Positions 17,435 through 26,961 of a DNA stretch of 64,000 bases are shown in pieces. Origin of the DNA: Solobacterium moorei (GTDB lineage: Bacteria > Bacillota_I > Bacilli_A > Erysipelotrichales > Erysipelotrichaceae); NCBI RefSeq assembly GCF_036323475.1, contig NZ_AP028934.1, positions 1,736,001-1,800,000 of the forward strand, given 5' to 3'. The translations under genes were made by a program, and so were the position numbers. Position 1 is the first letter of the stretch; the number at the start of each line of letters is the position of its first letter. The notes under the pieces are model-generated. The model was not told where the DNA came from. It did not search any database and worked only from the letters and a program-made list of their open reading frames with translations.

Positions 17435-18259
17435 TTATTTTTGATAATCACTGTATGGATAGCGTTTCAATCGTTTGGCAATCAAGATAGTCTTTTCATC
17501 CTGGCTAGTTTGTACAACCAAAACTATGAAGTGATTTTTTCTTGTTGCTGTTAATCCGGAGTCGATCGTAGATGCATTCTTGGCTGTTGTATACCATGTT
17601 TCAAAATCGTTTTTATCTTTGAAATCTTTTTTGTTGTAATCAAAACTAGTTGCTGATTTTAAATTAAAAACCGCATCCACTTGATACCAATCAAGATAGT
17701 CTTTATAGAACATCAGGAACGTTTGATTCTTATCATAGATATCTTGATTGCCCAGATCGGATAAGTATCCTAATCTGCCTTCCCCACCAGTACCATAACT
17801 ATATACGGTCACTATGCGATCCGAAGCATAATCAGAAGATGGATCAAGGAATGGCTGCCCTTTAGGTGTCGTTCCGGTATTTGCAGCATGTCCAACATAA
17901 TAATCCATATCTTTTTGCATCACCTCTTCTTGGACGATTCCGGTGTCCCATAACATCCATGCCACCATTTCCGGATATTTCTCTATTTTGCTTGCCATAA
18001 ATGAAGCACTGGAAGCGATTGCCGGATTCTCATGTGGATTCAATGTCATTCCACCATAAGTAACTTCCGGATATCCTTCTTCCGGATCACTTTCATCATC
18101 CTCTTCTTCGATATCCTCTGATTCTTGTATGACCTGTTTTTGCTCCTCGATTTTTTCAGCCTTTTTTGTATTTTGTATATACATCCATAATAATCCTGCT
18201 GCAATAAAAGTAAGCAGAATAATCATTGTATATATGATCGTTGATTTTGGTTTTTTCAC
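17435..18259 (-). CDS. Membrane-anchored conjugation protein, NTF2-like C-terminus possible
   Basis: 274 residues: one N-terminal membrane helix at residues 7-27, a Glu/Asp-rich linker (residues 40-60), then an extracellular domain of about 200 residues. Single-pass proteins with this outline (TcpC/VirB8-like, or lysozyme-associated) are regular partners of the VirB4 and hydrolase genes in Bacillota elements; the exact family is not recognised. The domain pattern with FNLKSATSFDYNKKDF and a final strand-rich part would suit a VirB8-like fold, as an inference. Confidence 0.6.
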   Translation of the reverse strand: MKKPKSTIIYTMIILLTFIAAGLLWMYIQNTKKAEKIEEQKQVIQESEDIEEEDDESDPEEGYPEVTYGGMTLNPHENPAIASSASFMASKIEKYPEMVAWMLWDTGIVQEEVMQKDMDYYVGHAANTGTTPKGQPFLDPSSDYASDRIVTVYSYGTGGEGRLGYLSDLGNQDIYDKNQTFLMFYKDYLDWYQVDAVFNLKSATSFDYNKKDFKDKNDFETWYTTAKNASTIDSGLTATRKNHFIVLVVQTSQDEKTILIAKRLKRYPYSDYQK

Positions 18260-18292
18260 TTTTCTAACATCTCCTTCTCTGTGACAATGCCT

Positions 18293-18336
18293 CTAGGGCG
18301 TTTACCAAGGTACGCCTACGGTGTGTCGCTCCCCCA
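18293..18336. repeat. Long form of the GC-rich palindromic element
   Basis: GGGCGTTTACCAAGGTACGCC...GTGTGTCGCTCCCCC. The same 38-base core occurs in reverse at 39873-39914. The short GGGGGCG-NNN-CGCCCCC elements share both ends with it and lack the middle. Confidence 0.75.
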
Positions 18337-18341
18337 GCGTG

Positions 18342-19289
18342 TTATGAACCAATATAACGAAGAACACCTTCCCAATTTGAATCCCAGTATGGAGCAATGT
18401 TGATCTCCGTTCCAGACGAATCACCGGGTCTTCCATCCCAGTCCCAATGCGCACCAATATTCATTCCATCGCCAAGATAGATCTCCGTATGTGTCTGTGT
18501 ATTCAGCAATATATCACCTCTTTTCAATAATGTATTGCCGGCAGCAACACCGTAAACAGAGATATCGCCAAGTTCTGATCGTGGAATCCATATCCAATTT
18601 CCAAGACCGGTGTAATTCAGCTGCATCGTAAATGTCGCAGAAATCGGAACGTTGAACCCTGCATATGCCATTGCCGTATTCACGAATGAAGAGCAATCAT
18701 AATCGGGTCCATATCTGGATGTTTGTGAATATCCATGTATGTCATCGTTTGCAATGTCTGTTGCCCAGGCAATCGCTTTTTCGATTGGTTCTGCTACCGG
18801 AGAACCATATGAAGAACTCACTTTATTTTTAAATGTTTTGCTTTGCATGGATAATGCGGCAATCTTCCCTTTCAAGCTGTCGATTCTTGAAATCGCTTCT
18901 TCGGAAAAGCTATATCCGGTATCTTCAGACAGTTTCATATAAACCGTATTCAAATCATACGTACCACCAAAATAATTCATATAATCCTGCATGGAGATTT
19001 TATCTGTAATATTTATACCTGTATCCATGTAGTAGTAACAGGAGATTGCTTCAGCATATTCGATCTTTGTATATGATGAATATCTTTCAAAACTCGGATA
19101 GATGTTTTCTACCCATTCCTTCGCCCTTTCTTCAGAATTGTCAAACCACCCAACTACCCAATCTTTTATCAGATTATATGTGATCTTTGGTGCTTCAACA
19201 ATCATTACTGGGATGATCATCACCGGCAATAGTAACATCAATACAATTCCTATCCCTGAAAACAAAAGTATGGATCTCCCTTTTCTCAC
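18342..19289 (-). CDS. Cell-wall hydrolase of the mating apparatus (NlpC/P60 or CHAP)
   Basis: Opens a gap in peptidoglycan for the conjugation channel (VirB1 role). 315 residues: an N-terminal membrane helix (residues 9-30), a spacer domain, then a cysteine peptidase domain from about residue 165. The catalytic Cys is in YDCSSFV near residue 197 and the His in THTEIYLGDG near residue 263, giving the Cys-His pair of NlpC/P60 or CHAP enzymes. Starts with ATGA overlap at the VirB4 gene end, so it is co-translated with the channel ATPase. Confidence 0.82.
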   Translation of the reverse strand: MRKGRSILLFSGIGIVLMLLLPVMIIPVMIVEAPKITYNLIKDWVVGWFDNSEERAKEWVENIYPSFERYSSYTKIEYAEAISCYYYMDTGINITDKISMQDYMNYFGGTYDLNTVYMKLSEDTGYSFSEEAISRIDSLKGKIAALSMQSKTFKNKVSSSYGSPVAEPIEKAIAWATDIANDDIHGYSQTSRYGPDYDCSSFVNTAMAYAGFNVPISATFTMQLNYTGLGNWIWIPRSELGDISVYGVAAGNTLLKRGDILLNTQTHTEIYLGDGMNIGAHWDWDGRPGDSSGTEINIAPYWDSNWEGVLRYIGS

Positions 19290-21883
19290 GAGAACATCGC
19301 ACCCATTTCTGCAAGTTCTTCATGTGTTGCAATCACATGGATCGGTATTCTTCTGTTACCGCACATCAACAAGGCATCACCTTGTCCGAAACGCTGTATC
19401 CAATACTCTTCATTCTCATTTATATTTTCAAGTTTCTTCAGGTCATTACATGCGTCCTTATTCAAGCCGAGAATAATCTTATAAACGGAGTTATTAAAGA
19501 TTGCCTTACCATCCGTCAATACCCTATCATCAGCGAAATCACGTGGCTCTTGTGTCGCTATGACCATGATGTTCTTGTACTTTCTGGATCTGCGCACAAA
19601 TTGCGCAACCAAATGAGAGATCTTCCCTTGTAATATCATCGTATGTGCTTCATCGATCACAAATGCTGAGGTATTCTTTTCATCCAAGCACAAAGACCAG
19701 GAATAAGTAAACATGATGTGATATAACGCTTTTTTAAGGTTATCTGAAACAGTCTGTAATTTCTTTGTGCCAAACGAAACAATACTTCTTTCACTGTCAT
19801 TAATTTGAATCGTTGTATGACCATTCAGATAAACAGACCACTCATTCATGATGCTGTACATCTTTCTGCCAAGCGATCTCAGTATTGCCACATCCGTTTC
19901 ATATTCTTTCTTATTTTCATAATAAGAAACGGCTTCTTTGATTACATCGTTGAATGTACTGAAAGTCGGCATATCTGTAGCTTTTAAATACTTGAATGAA
20001 GTCCATTCACCATTCTCATTTTTTGTAATACCTACTTTCTTGTAAGACATGATGACCAGATCACCAATCAGAGATAATTCATCTTCAGATATATTTTCCC
20101 AAAGGTATTGGAAGACCTGTTTAATATCATCGATGACATTAAAGATGGCAAGTTCTGTGTCCCATTTCTTCTTTTCCAGTTCTGGATCATTATCGTCATC
20201 GTCAAAAGAGATCGGTTTCAAGTCAAATAGATTGATGATATTACCACGCTTGCCCCAGTCAATGTATGTTCCCTTATAGTGTTTCGTCAATTTTGCATTC
20301 TTATTTTCAGGATCGATCCATATCAACTTCAGCTTTTCTTTAATGAAGTTTCTTACCAGCAGATTCATTGCCGTCGTCTTACCGCTACCGGCACGTCCGG
20401 CAACGATGAAATTTGCATTTACCCGGTTATTACGTTTTGCTTCATCGGGATGATGGATATAGTATAGTGCATCTAAAATAATCATCCCACCATTCTGTAA
20501 CTCTTCACCAAGAAGAAATCCATATTGATCATCCAATGTTTCAAAGATGAACGGATATAATCCAGCAACCCCTTCAGAAGTCATAGGTACACCATAGTTT
20601 TCTCGGATAATCGGTTCTGTTTCAGAATGAATGAACAATGGTGTTATATCCTTAAACGTATTAGCCTGCAAACCATCCATCATGATTGCTTTCCAGCCTT
20701 CCGTTTGCAGCCTGTTTTTAAGCTTTTGTGAGCGTTCATTCATCTCCTTGAGCGAATTGCCAAATACTTCAAAAACGATCGTGATATTATGCGTTAAATC
20801 GTTTTTACGCACGACATCATTGATGTATTCCTTTTGCGATTGCAGATCCTGTAGCAATCGATTCTTTTCGGTTTCATCTTTTGAACGATCAAGTTTTACC
20901 AATTTCTTCTGATAGTCCTTATTCAGCATTGTGGATAGATCCATATCCAGTCTTCTTGCAGTCATAAACACTTTGACATTTGGATCATTCAAATACGTTG
21001 TCAAAATGCCCAGATCATATACCGGCGGCAAGCCATAGCCTAAAATACATTTAACATAGCGATCACCAATTTCCAAGTGATCCTTATATTCTTTAAAGTA
21101 TGTAGGTGCCAATTTAGATCGTTCGATAAGATTTGCATCTTGTCGGATATCATAGATAGGTTCTCCATATTCTCTAAAATCGGTCGTATGATCCACTGTA
21201 TGATATTCCTTTTTGACGGCATCATATTCCAGTTCCATATTCAGATAGGACATCAAACCTCTTGAAAATACATAATCATTGATCAGTGTATTTTCAAACG
21301 TAAACATCAAATATGAATAGAAATCTCTTTGGCTAAGTTGTTTCGGTGTAAAACCTGCACCGTACCATCTTGAATACAGATCGTTCAACCTTTTATGAAG
21401 TACTTTCGGGTCTCTGTCTCTGATCATGATAAAGAATTCTTTTTCTTTATGCGTATTAACAAAGTCATAAAATTTTTCCTTATCATCCTGGATCATCATC
21501 TTACAGGTTTCGTCTTCTTCATTTCCTAAAGCTTCGTACAATTGATTGATGTGACCATCTACATTTACTGGGGAATATACAAAGCCAAAGTATAGTTCTG
21601 TATCCGTTTGGTTCAGACAAAAACGTATATTATCGATCCATTGTTCCTGCTCGATCATTTCATCAATGAAAATGTTATGTGGTGTCAATTTGATTCCTTG
21701 TACATACACGACTTCTTTATTCTTTTCTAAGATCAATGTATCTTCTGTGACCTTCTTTACATCCATCCAATTCAAAGTCGTTGCAAGTTTATTTCGTATC
21801 CGTTTAGCGGATCTTTTATTTTGATTGATCGCTGCTAACTTCTTTTTATCTAAGCGTGTCATCTTCGGTCTGAATGCAATCAT
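19286..21883 (-). CDS. VirB4-family conjugation ATPase
   Basis: Powers the type IV secretion channel. 865 residues. The N-terminal 450 residues are the VirB4/TraC-like domain; Walker A GRAGSGKTTAMNLL is at about residue 496, Walker B AFVIDEAHTM near 735, followed by the VIATQEPRDF sensor motif typical of VirB4. Its start overlaps the end of the gene upstream (21846-22184) by 38 bases, and its end overlaps the hydrolase gene by four. Confidence 0.95.
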   Translation of the reverse strand: MIAFRPKMTRLDKKKLAAINQNKRSAKRIRNKLATTLNWMDVKKVTEDTLILEKNKEVVYVQGIKLTPHNIFIDEMIEQEQWIDNIRFCLNQTDTELYFGFVYSPVNVDGHINQLYEALGNEEDETCKMMIQDDKEKFYDFVNTHKEKEFFIMIRDRDPKVLHKRLNDLYSRWYGAGFTPKQLSQRDFYSYLMFTFENTLINDYVFSRGLMSYLNMELEYDAVKKEYHTVDHTTDFREYGEPIYDIRQDANLIERSKLAPTYFKEYKDHLEIGDRYVKCILGYGLPPVYDLGILTTYLNDPNVKVFMTARRLDMDLSTMLNKDYQKKLVKLDRSKDETEKNRLLQDLQSQKEYINDVVRKNDLTHNITIVFEVFGNSLKEMNERSQKLKNRLQTEGWKAIMMDGLQANTFKDITPLFIHSETEPIIRENYGVPMTSEGVAGLYPFIFETLDDQYGFLLGEELQNGGMIILDALYYIHHPDEAKRNNRVNANFIVAGRAGSGKTTAMNLLVRNFIKEKLKLIWIDPENKNAKLTKHYKGTYIDWGKRGNIINLFDLKPISFDDDDNDPELEKKKWDTELAIFNVIDDIKQVFQYLWENISEDELSLIGDLVIMSYKKVGITKNENGEWTSFKYLKATDMPTFSTFNDVIKEAVSYYENKKEYETDVAILRSLGRKMYSIMNEWSVYLNGHTTIQINDSERSIVSFGTKKLQTVSDNLKKALYHIMFTYSWSLCLDEKNTSAFVIDEAHTMILQGKISHLVAQFVRRSRKYKNIMVIATQEPRDFADDRVLTDGKAIFNNSVYKIILGLNKDACNDLKKLENINENEEYWIQRFGQGDALLMCGNRRIPIHVIATHEELAEMGAMFS

Positions 21884-22184
21884 CCTTATACACCCCTTCC
21901 CAAATATATTCTTTTTTAGATCGATAGAAATGTATTAATGTTATCAAAAAAAACAGATTGTTATGATAGATTCCACATGGCATCGTTAAAAGATATGCAA
22001 TCATTCCAGGCATCAAGATCAATACAATGATCCTTAAATCAGCCTTTCCTACATTTGTTAAATAAATAATTGTAAAAATAAAAGAAAAAGCAGTACATAC
22101 GGCTAATAAGATCAAATCAGATACTCTATATTGATTCATGATTAGTCGCCCCTGCTTAAAATTTCTTGGCGCAACAAATCTCAT
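21846..22184 (-). CDS. Small membrane protein, VirB3/PrgI-like
   Basis: 112 residues with two adjacent membrane segments (about residues 25-45 and 50-72), then a cytoplasmic tail. The start MRFVAPRNF and position directly before VirB4 match the VirB3-like proteins of Bacillota conjugation systems, which are usually required for VirB4 function. A second ATG (MNQYRVS, at 22139) is possible, but the first has AGAGGTGAG ahead of it. Similarity is by layout, not by a hard motif. Confidence 0.65.
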   Translation of the reverse strand: MRFVAPRNFKQGRLIMNQYRVSDLILLAVCTAFSFIFTIIYLTNVGKADLRIIVLILMPGMIAYLLTMPCGIYHNNLFFLITLIHFYRSKKEYIWEGVYKDDCIQTEDDTLR

Positions 22185-22201
22185 TCACTACTCACCTCTT
22201 T

Positions 22202-23752
22202 CTAATACATGTTTTTATATTCATCTGTGGATACTGTTTTATTCATATCTATATTTGTTGAATTGCTCTGTTGTGATCGAAAGTTAGTATAAGTTCTTTG
22301 ATAGCTATATATCCCTTCTGAAACCTTGCTAGCAAATGTTCGACTGCCCATCTGTTGTCTCTGTTGCGGATCCGCAAAAAGCTTTCTTGCGGCATTTTGG
22401 TATAATCTTGCACCATAGTTGCCAACCATGGCACCCATCAAGCTTTGTGATCCTTTTGAATAATTTGGATTAACACGTCCGTCCGTATAATGCATGATGC
22501 CATCTCTGCCCGCAACAGCTCTTTCTCCTGCTGTATTCTGCATAATGTTAGAATTTGTATTTTCTTTATTCAGCATCTCACCTCCGGCAGTATATGAACC
22601 ACTTGACTCACTAACACCGCCGCCAATACCATCTCCTCCGCTGGAAGTACCGGTAAAGCCATTTACAAAACTCATGGGATTAAGAGTTCTGGCGCCCATC
22701 TTTCTGCCTATGCCATAGATACCCAAGGCTGTTCCTGTTCCAACTGCACTGCCAAGCAAATTAGCACCAAAGTGTACCCCACCGCTTAGCAATCCACCGG
22801 CAACCCGTGCGACTCCGGACATCGTTTGTGCATGTTGCATCATCATCATTCCACTTTGCGCTCCTACATCATTGCCCAGCATTTGCGCAATGCCGCTTGG
22901 TGCAACAAGTACGGAGAATATTGCACCAATAAACGCAATCCCTTTTGTAACTCCACCAAACGCATCAGGTAGTCGTGTCGCCACCAACATAGCGATCCAA
23001 ATTAGCAGCATCTGGAAGTAAGCTGTCGTAAAATCGGCAATGCATAGTCTAAACCATAAAGATGTAGAATTATCTTTCGGATCTACCAATCCGGATACTG
23101 CATAAGGTGTCAAAACGATCTTCATCAATAGCCCCATCATACGCTGCATAATCTGAATCGCAACCATGATAAAACAATAGATCAATCCACCACCTAATAT
23201 CATTGATAAAAAAAGATTTTCTGTGTTTTCAAAATAAACATATTTATCGTTTACTTTGTCGTTGATATTTTTTAGTGTTATCACATCTACGGCATGCTTA
23301 CCTTCTTCCACCGTGATCGAATTAGATTGTCCAAGATCCCCACTCAAATTTGCCAGTCCGGCATCAATGATAATATCGGAAGGCAGCACTTCTTCTCTTA
23401 AAATCGCAGTCGAAGCTGCAGCTACTGCATTACTCATCATCGGCATTGCAATCGGCAACAGTGTCGTTATCAATCCGATCATCATTAGTCGTGTTATCAA
23501 ATTGATCCCAGGCAAATGATTTACACCATCCGTATCGATCATGGATCGCACCAACATCATTACCAAACGTGCTGTTATAAATATTCCCAGTCCAGCAACC
23601 AAGACCCAATAAATGTCCCATATCCAATCAAAGTCACTAAGCTGTAATCCAAAGAATAAAGAGATTATTTTATAAACGTAATCCGTGACCTTCAGAATAA
23701 GATGTACGATTATCCAAAGAAGCCATCTAACTATACTCTCTGCAATATCCAT
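22202..23752 (-). CDS. VirB6/TrbL-like channel protein
   Basis: 516 residues with about six membrane segments in the first 330, including the long segment around LVAPSGIAQMLGNDVGAQSG that is typical of TrbL/VirB6 proteins, followed by a Gly/Ser-rich, Asn-rich cytoplasmic tail. It forms the inner part of the mating channel. It lies between the VirB3-like and VirB2-like genes. No signal of damage. Confidence 0.8.
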   Translation of the reverse strand: MDIAESIVRWLLWIIVHLILKVTDYVYKIISLFFGLQLSDFDWIWDIYWVLVAGLGIFITARLVMMLVRSMIDTDGVNHLPGINLITRLMMIGLITTLLPIAMPMMSNAVAAASTAILREEVLPSDIIIDAGLANLSGDLGQSNSITVEEGKHAVDVITLKNINDKVNDKYVYFENTENLFLSMILGGGLIYCFIMVAIQIMQRMMGLLMKIVLTPYAVSGLVDPKDNSTSLWFRLCIADFTTAYFQMLLIWIAMLVATRLPDAFGGVTKGIAFIGAIFSVLVAPSGIAQMLGNDVGAQSGMMMMQHAQTMSGVARVAGGLLSGGVHFGANLLGSAVGTGTALGIYGIGRKMGARTLNPMSFVNGFTGTSSGGDGIGGGVSESSGSYTAGGEMLNKENTNSNIMQNTAGERAVAGRDGIMHYTDGRVNPNYSKGSQSLMGAMVGNYGARLYQNAARKLFADPQQRQQMGSRTFASKVSEGIYSYQRTYTNFRSQQSNSTNIDMNKTVSTDEYKNMY

Positions 23753-23786
23753 CTTTCTCTTCTCCTTTCTATTTTGTCATCATTCT

Positions 23787-24134
23787 TTATCCATTTACGA
23801 TAGAGAAAGCCTGCAAGAAAATATCTACTCCCATCAATACTGCTGCCGCTATCAAGACTGGTTTTATCTGAATGATATATGGTTTCTGTTCATCGCCATC
23901 TGCCTTTTTATCAAGATAACGTATCCCTATAATAAGACAAACAACACCGGTAACAGTTGGAACTCCCCATAAGAGAACATCTTTCAATGGAACCATATAA
24001 CTTGTAATCCAGTCCTTGAGCGGCTGGATATTCAATCCATCAGCTCGAACCGGTGTGATGTTCATAAATGTGATAAATGCTGTTGCAGTTAAGATAATTC
24101 TTGTCTTAATACTTTTCATAGTTTTCATAATCAT
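23787..24134 (-). CDS. VirB2/pilin-like small membrane protein
   Basis: 115 residues from the ATG at 24134 (MIMKTMKSIKTR), chosen because AAGGAG lies four to five bases ahead; the longer frame to 24173 overlaps its neighbour more. An N-terminal signal-like segment ending near PVRADGLN is followed by two membrane helices with a short basic loop (KKADGDEQK). This is the layout of the VirB2-like proteins of Gram-positive type IV systems. The gene stands just before virB6. Confidence 0.65.
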   Translation of the reverse strand: MIMKTMKSIKTRIILTATAFITFMNITPVRADGLNIQPLKDWITSYMVPLKDVLLWGVPTVTGVVCLIIGIRYLDKKADGDEQKPYIIQIKPVLIAAAVLMGVDIFLQAFSIVNG

Positions 24135-24432
24135 TTTTCTCCTTGCTCCTTTTTGAGCTGTTATATTTTTCAATCTGAAAACATAATCTTTGCCAGGATA
24201 TTTCCATAAAGGTGTTCGTTATCATTGAAAAAACAGGCATCATATACGTTCTTTCTAAAATCACTTCATAGCGATCCTCATAAATACTGGTATATTCTTC
24301 CGGAATATAAAAAAATTGCCCAGCGTATGGACAATCATCCGGGAAAAACACCCTGTAGTTTTCTTCTACCTTCGTTATATGAAAATAACCTATCAGCAAA
24401 ATCGCTGTCTGTTTGGGAAATCTTGTCTTCAT
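24106..24432 (-). CDS. Unrecognised 108-residue protein
   Basis: Cytoplasmic, aromatic-rich (YFHITKVEENYRVFFPDD; FFYIPEEY), with a basic C-terminus. Overlaps the start of the VirB2-like gene by 29 bases. No family recognised. Part of the transfer operon by position and strand. Confidence 0.55.
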   Translation of the reverse strand: MKTRFPKQTAILLIGYFHITKVEENYRVFFPDDCPYAGQFFYIPEEYTSIYEDRYEVILERTYMMPVFSMITNTFMEISWQRLCFQIEKYNSSKRSKEKNDYENYEKY

Positions 24433-24435
24433 TGT

Positions 24436-24747
24436 TTAACCTCCCAAAAGCTGATTTGCTTGCTCTGTAAATATATGTTTTGGATTATTTACATCGATGA
24501 TATATACATTCTTTCCCATCCGATATGGCTCAAAGTAAATTAGATTCCTTGTAACACCGTTTAATGAAACTCTATATTCACGCAATATCTTTTTCTTTAT
24601 TTCAATAGGTTCCTCAATCTCTGAAATATTTTCTCTATTTACAAATTGTGCAACAAACATCATTAAACTTTGGTTACTTTCTTTTGATAATAGACCTGCT
24701 GAAGCACGAATGATCAGATCTACTGTCTCTCTGATTTTATATTTCAT
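24436..24747 (-). CDS. Unrecognised 103-residue protein
   Basis: Starts MKYKIRETVDLIIRASAGLL. The second half is strand-rich and ends with a NPKHIFTEQANQLLGG tail. It begins with GAAAGGAG before ATG and is three bases from the next gene. No family recognised; a transfer-operon accessory gene by context. Confidence 0.55.
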   Translation of the reverse strand: MKYKIRETVDLIIRASAGLLSKESNQSLMMFVAQFVNRENISEIEEPIEIKKKILREYRVSLNGVTRNLIYFEPYRMGKNVYIIDVNNPKHIFTEQANQLLGG

Positions 24748-24778
24748 CGCTTGCTCCTTTCTTTGTAAAGGTTCCTTT

Positions 24779-24797
24779 GGGGGCGAAACGCCCCCCC
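24779..24797. repeat. GC-rich palindrome copy A
   Basis: GGGGGCG-AAA-CGCCCCC with two extra C, in the short gap between the 24436 and 24804 genes. Confidence 0.9.
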
Positions 24798-24803
24798 AGC
24801 CTT

Positions 24804-25916
24804 CTAGTACGTTAATTTATATCCTTTATATAGCCCATCATCACCCATAATAGGCTCACATGAATACGCTCCAAAAGCTGAACCAGCAGCTATGCACGCA
24901 CTGTATCCAGAATCCAAGTTATACCCATCTGAGAACATAAAATACTGTGTTCCATGAGAGGCGCTTGTACTTGGGGGCGTTTCGCCCCCAGAAGTATTTC
25001 CACCACCTCCACTTGGTTGATAGATTACGATCGTCTCTGGTGTAGGTGCAGGTTCTGGGTCTTTGTAATGTAGACTTAAAACGCTCTGTGACTCATTTCC
25101 AGCCTTGTCTTTAACGCTATATGTAATCGTTTGGTCATTTATACTCTCATCTGGATTTGTCCACGTAACATGCTCTGTAACGTCTCCATCAACATCATCC
25201 ATGGCACTAGATAAATAAGATTTACCATTAAAGGAATCTTTGGTGCGGGTTAAAGTAACATCTTTTGTATTTAGTGTAATCACAGGTGCGCTCTTATCTT
25301 GGATATTTACCGTTAATTCTTTAGAAATACTTTTTAATTGATTCTTAAGTGTGTATATAACTTTCACTTGTCCAATATGCTTCGTATCAATTGCATTAGG
25401 CAACACTAATTGCACTCCATCATCCTTAGTATATTCATCGATATAATCTATAGGATTAAATGCTTCTCCATATTTCAATTCAATATGATCGGATTTTAAT
25501 TTGATCTCCATCGGCTGATTTAAGATCATGAAATATTTCTTTCCAAAATATCCAACCACAAAAACAGTAAATATTATCGCAAGTATCAATACGACCCTAA
25601 AACCTACGCCTACCCTTTTCTTGATCAAATCTGCAGATGCATGTTCATTGATAGCATTGACATCCTCCAATTGCATCCGGTTGATACGCATTGCTTTGTA
25701 ATCAATGCTCGGATCCAAGAAGACAGACATTTGCTTTTCTGATAAACCATTCTCTAACCCAAGCCGTATCTCCTGCATCTGCATGAAGTCGTACTTTTCA
25801 TTTGCGTATATATCGACTTGATTTGTTGTTAAATGATGCTTTAACCCAAGTATTACCTCATTCATCTGATCATTATTTAAGCCTCTTCTCCTACACTCCT
25901 CAATGTAGTTCGCCAT
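24804..25916 (-). CDS. Membrane-anchored surface protein with Ig-like (DUF5011-type) domains
   Basis: 370 residues. The first 100 are cytoplasmic helical repeats (GLNNDQMNEVILGLKHHL; EIRLGLENGLSEKQM) that repeat a short motif about three times. A membrane helix follows at about residues 105-130. The outer part has two strand-rich Ig-like domains (LTVNIQDKSAPVITLNTKD, then TITYSVKDKAGNESQSV), which match the DUF5011/HYR pattern, then a Gly/Ser/Pro linker and a short end with two cysteines. The linker contains palindrome copy B read in frame. It could bridge cytoplasm and surface in mating contact; that is an inference. Confidence 0.65.
   Translation of the reverse strand: MANYIEECRRRGLNNDQMNEVILGLKHHLTTNQVDIYANEKYDFMQMQEIRLGLENGLSEKQMSVFLDPSIDYKAMRINRMQLEDVNAINEHASADLIKKRVGVGFRVVLILAIIFTVFVVGYFGKKYFMILNQPMEIKLKSDHIELKYGEAFNPIDYIDEYTKDDGVQLVLPNAIDTKHIGQVKVIYTLKNQLKSISKELTVNIQDKSAPVITLNTKDVTLTRTKDSFNGKSYLSSAMDDVDGDVTEHVTWTNPDESINDQTITYSVKDKAGNESQSVLSLHYKDPEPAPTPETIVIYQPSGGGGNTSGGETPPSTSASHGTQYFMFSDGYNLDSGYSACIAAGSAFGAYSCEPIMGDDGLYKGYKLTY
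24973..24989. repeat. GC-rich palindrome copy B, inside a coding region
   Basis: GGGGGCG-TTT-CGCCCCC within the linker of the 24804-25916 gene, encoding SGGETPPS (about residues 309-316). Confidence 0.9.
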
Positions 25917-25962
25917 TGAATATCACCTCCTTTCTTCTCCAGAGTCGCTTCCATATACGTAT

Positions 25963-25985
25963 CTTGGGGGCGAAACGCCCCCAAG
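25963..25985. repeat. GC-rich palindrome copy C
   Basis: CTTGGGGGCG-AAA-CGCCCCCAAG, ten-base perfect arms, between two minus-strand genes. Confidence 0.9.
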
Positions 25986-25986
25986 T

Positions 25987-26769
25987 TTACATCTTTGTTT
26001 TTATCTTGATTGGAATCACACTTTTTTCCGGATCATGCTCAAACAAAGAACCAATATAATCAACATGTTCCATGAACTCATTTGTCTTTTTTACCATCTG
26101 CAGAAATGTTTCCGCATTGACTGTAGATTTTGATTTGATTACTGCAGGCTTTCCATTAGTTGGGAAAGAGTATTCGCAACGATCAAATTGAAAATCACTA
26201 TATACATTCACCATATAGGAGTTTTTGCGTTCATGCATGATCTTTTTAGAAATCCACAAACAATTCTCATTTGTATCTAACGCTGCAGCTGGCAATCTGA
26301 CCATAAACGCCTTATTGCTTTCCGCTTTGATCAGTGACTTATCCAAGAATACTTTTTGAATCTTTTCTTGTGTTATGTTTTCATCTACTACATCATCGAT
26401 CTTTTGATCCAGCCCGTCTTTTATCTTGGTTATTGCATCTAATGCTTCAAAACATTTATTCATGGCATCTTTGATATTTCCATGCATGATATCATCGATC
26501 TCATCACTATATGAATCCTTGAATGCTTGTAAGGAATCTATCGCTTGCTCGATTCCGGAATATTGTTGAAAGACATATTTGTATGCATGGATATTATCTT
26601 TGATCGTCTGCTTCAAATCATCGGTATGTTCTTGCAAAGCAGAACCTTCAGAAGTTATTAGATCCTTTGCATCATTTTCCACGGAACTGTTCGGAGAATC
26701 GCTCTTCTTATTATTAAGTAAACTTTCGCCACCGTGCATCATCAGATTCTCCAAATCCTTCCCATTCAC
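25987..26769 (-). CDS. Unrecognised 260-residue helical protein
   Basis: N-terminal 50 residues are polar and disordered-like (Asn, Ser, Lys). Residues 50-150 are a long coiled-coil type segment, and the last 110 residues are a mixed domain (SYMVNVYSDFQFDRCEYSF). No signal peptide or membrane helix. Lies between the Ig-like protein and the RadC-ArdC gene. No family recognised. Confidence 0.55.
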   Translation of the reverse strand: MNGKDLENLMMHGGESLLNNKKSDSPNSSVENDAKDLITSEGSALQEHTDDLKQTIKDNIHAYKYVFQQYSGIEQAIDSLQAFKDSYSDEIDDIMHGNIKDAMNKCFEALDAITKIKDGLDQKIDDVVDENITQEKIQKVFLDKSLIKAESNKAFMVRLPAAALDTNENCLWISKKIMHERKNSYMVNVYSDFQFDRCEYSFPTNGKPAVIKSKSTVNAETFLQMVKKTNEFMEHVDYIGSLFEHDPEKSVIPIKIKTKM

Positions 26770-26845
26770 CTACCATACCATTCACCCCCTGTTGTTCATT
26801 TCATTGATTCTATTTTTGCTATAAACCGAATTCTCCTTCTCAAAG

Positions 26846-26876
26846 AAAAAAGCCGGAAACGAGATATTCCCAGCCT
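26846..26876 (-). terminator. Intrinsic terminator after the anti-restriction operon
   Basis: GGCTGGGAA with TTTCCGGCT (one G-U pair) and six T on the minus strand. A second perfect hairpin, CTATGTAGAG-TCTTAT-CTCTACATAG, lies upstream at 26931-26956 directly behind the RadC-ArdC stop. Confidence 0.75.
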
Positions 26877-26961
26877 TCTTCCTGCTTATACATATATTTA
26901 AAAGATGATAACCAACCTACTACAATTGGTCTATGTAGAGTCTTATCTCTACATAGATATT

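Noticed and set aside
17113-17451. 112-residue minus-strand ORF behind the 17435 gene
   Set aside because: It crosses two strong terminator hairpins and has no ribosome site.
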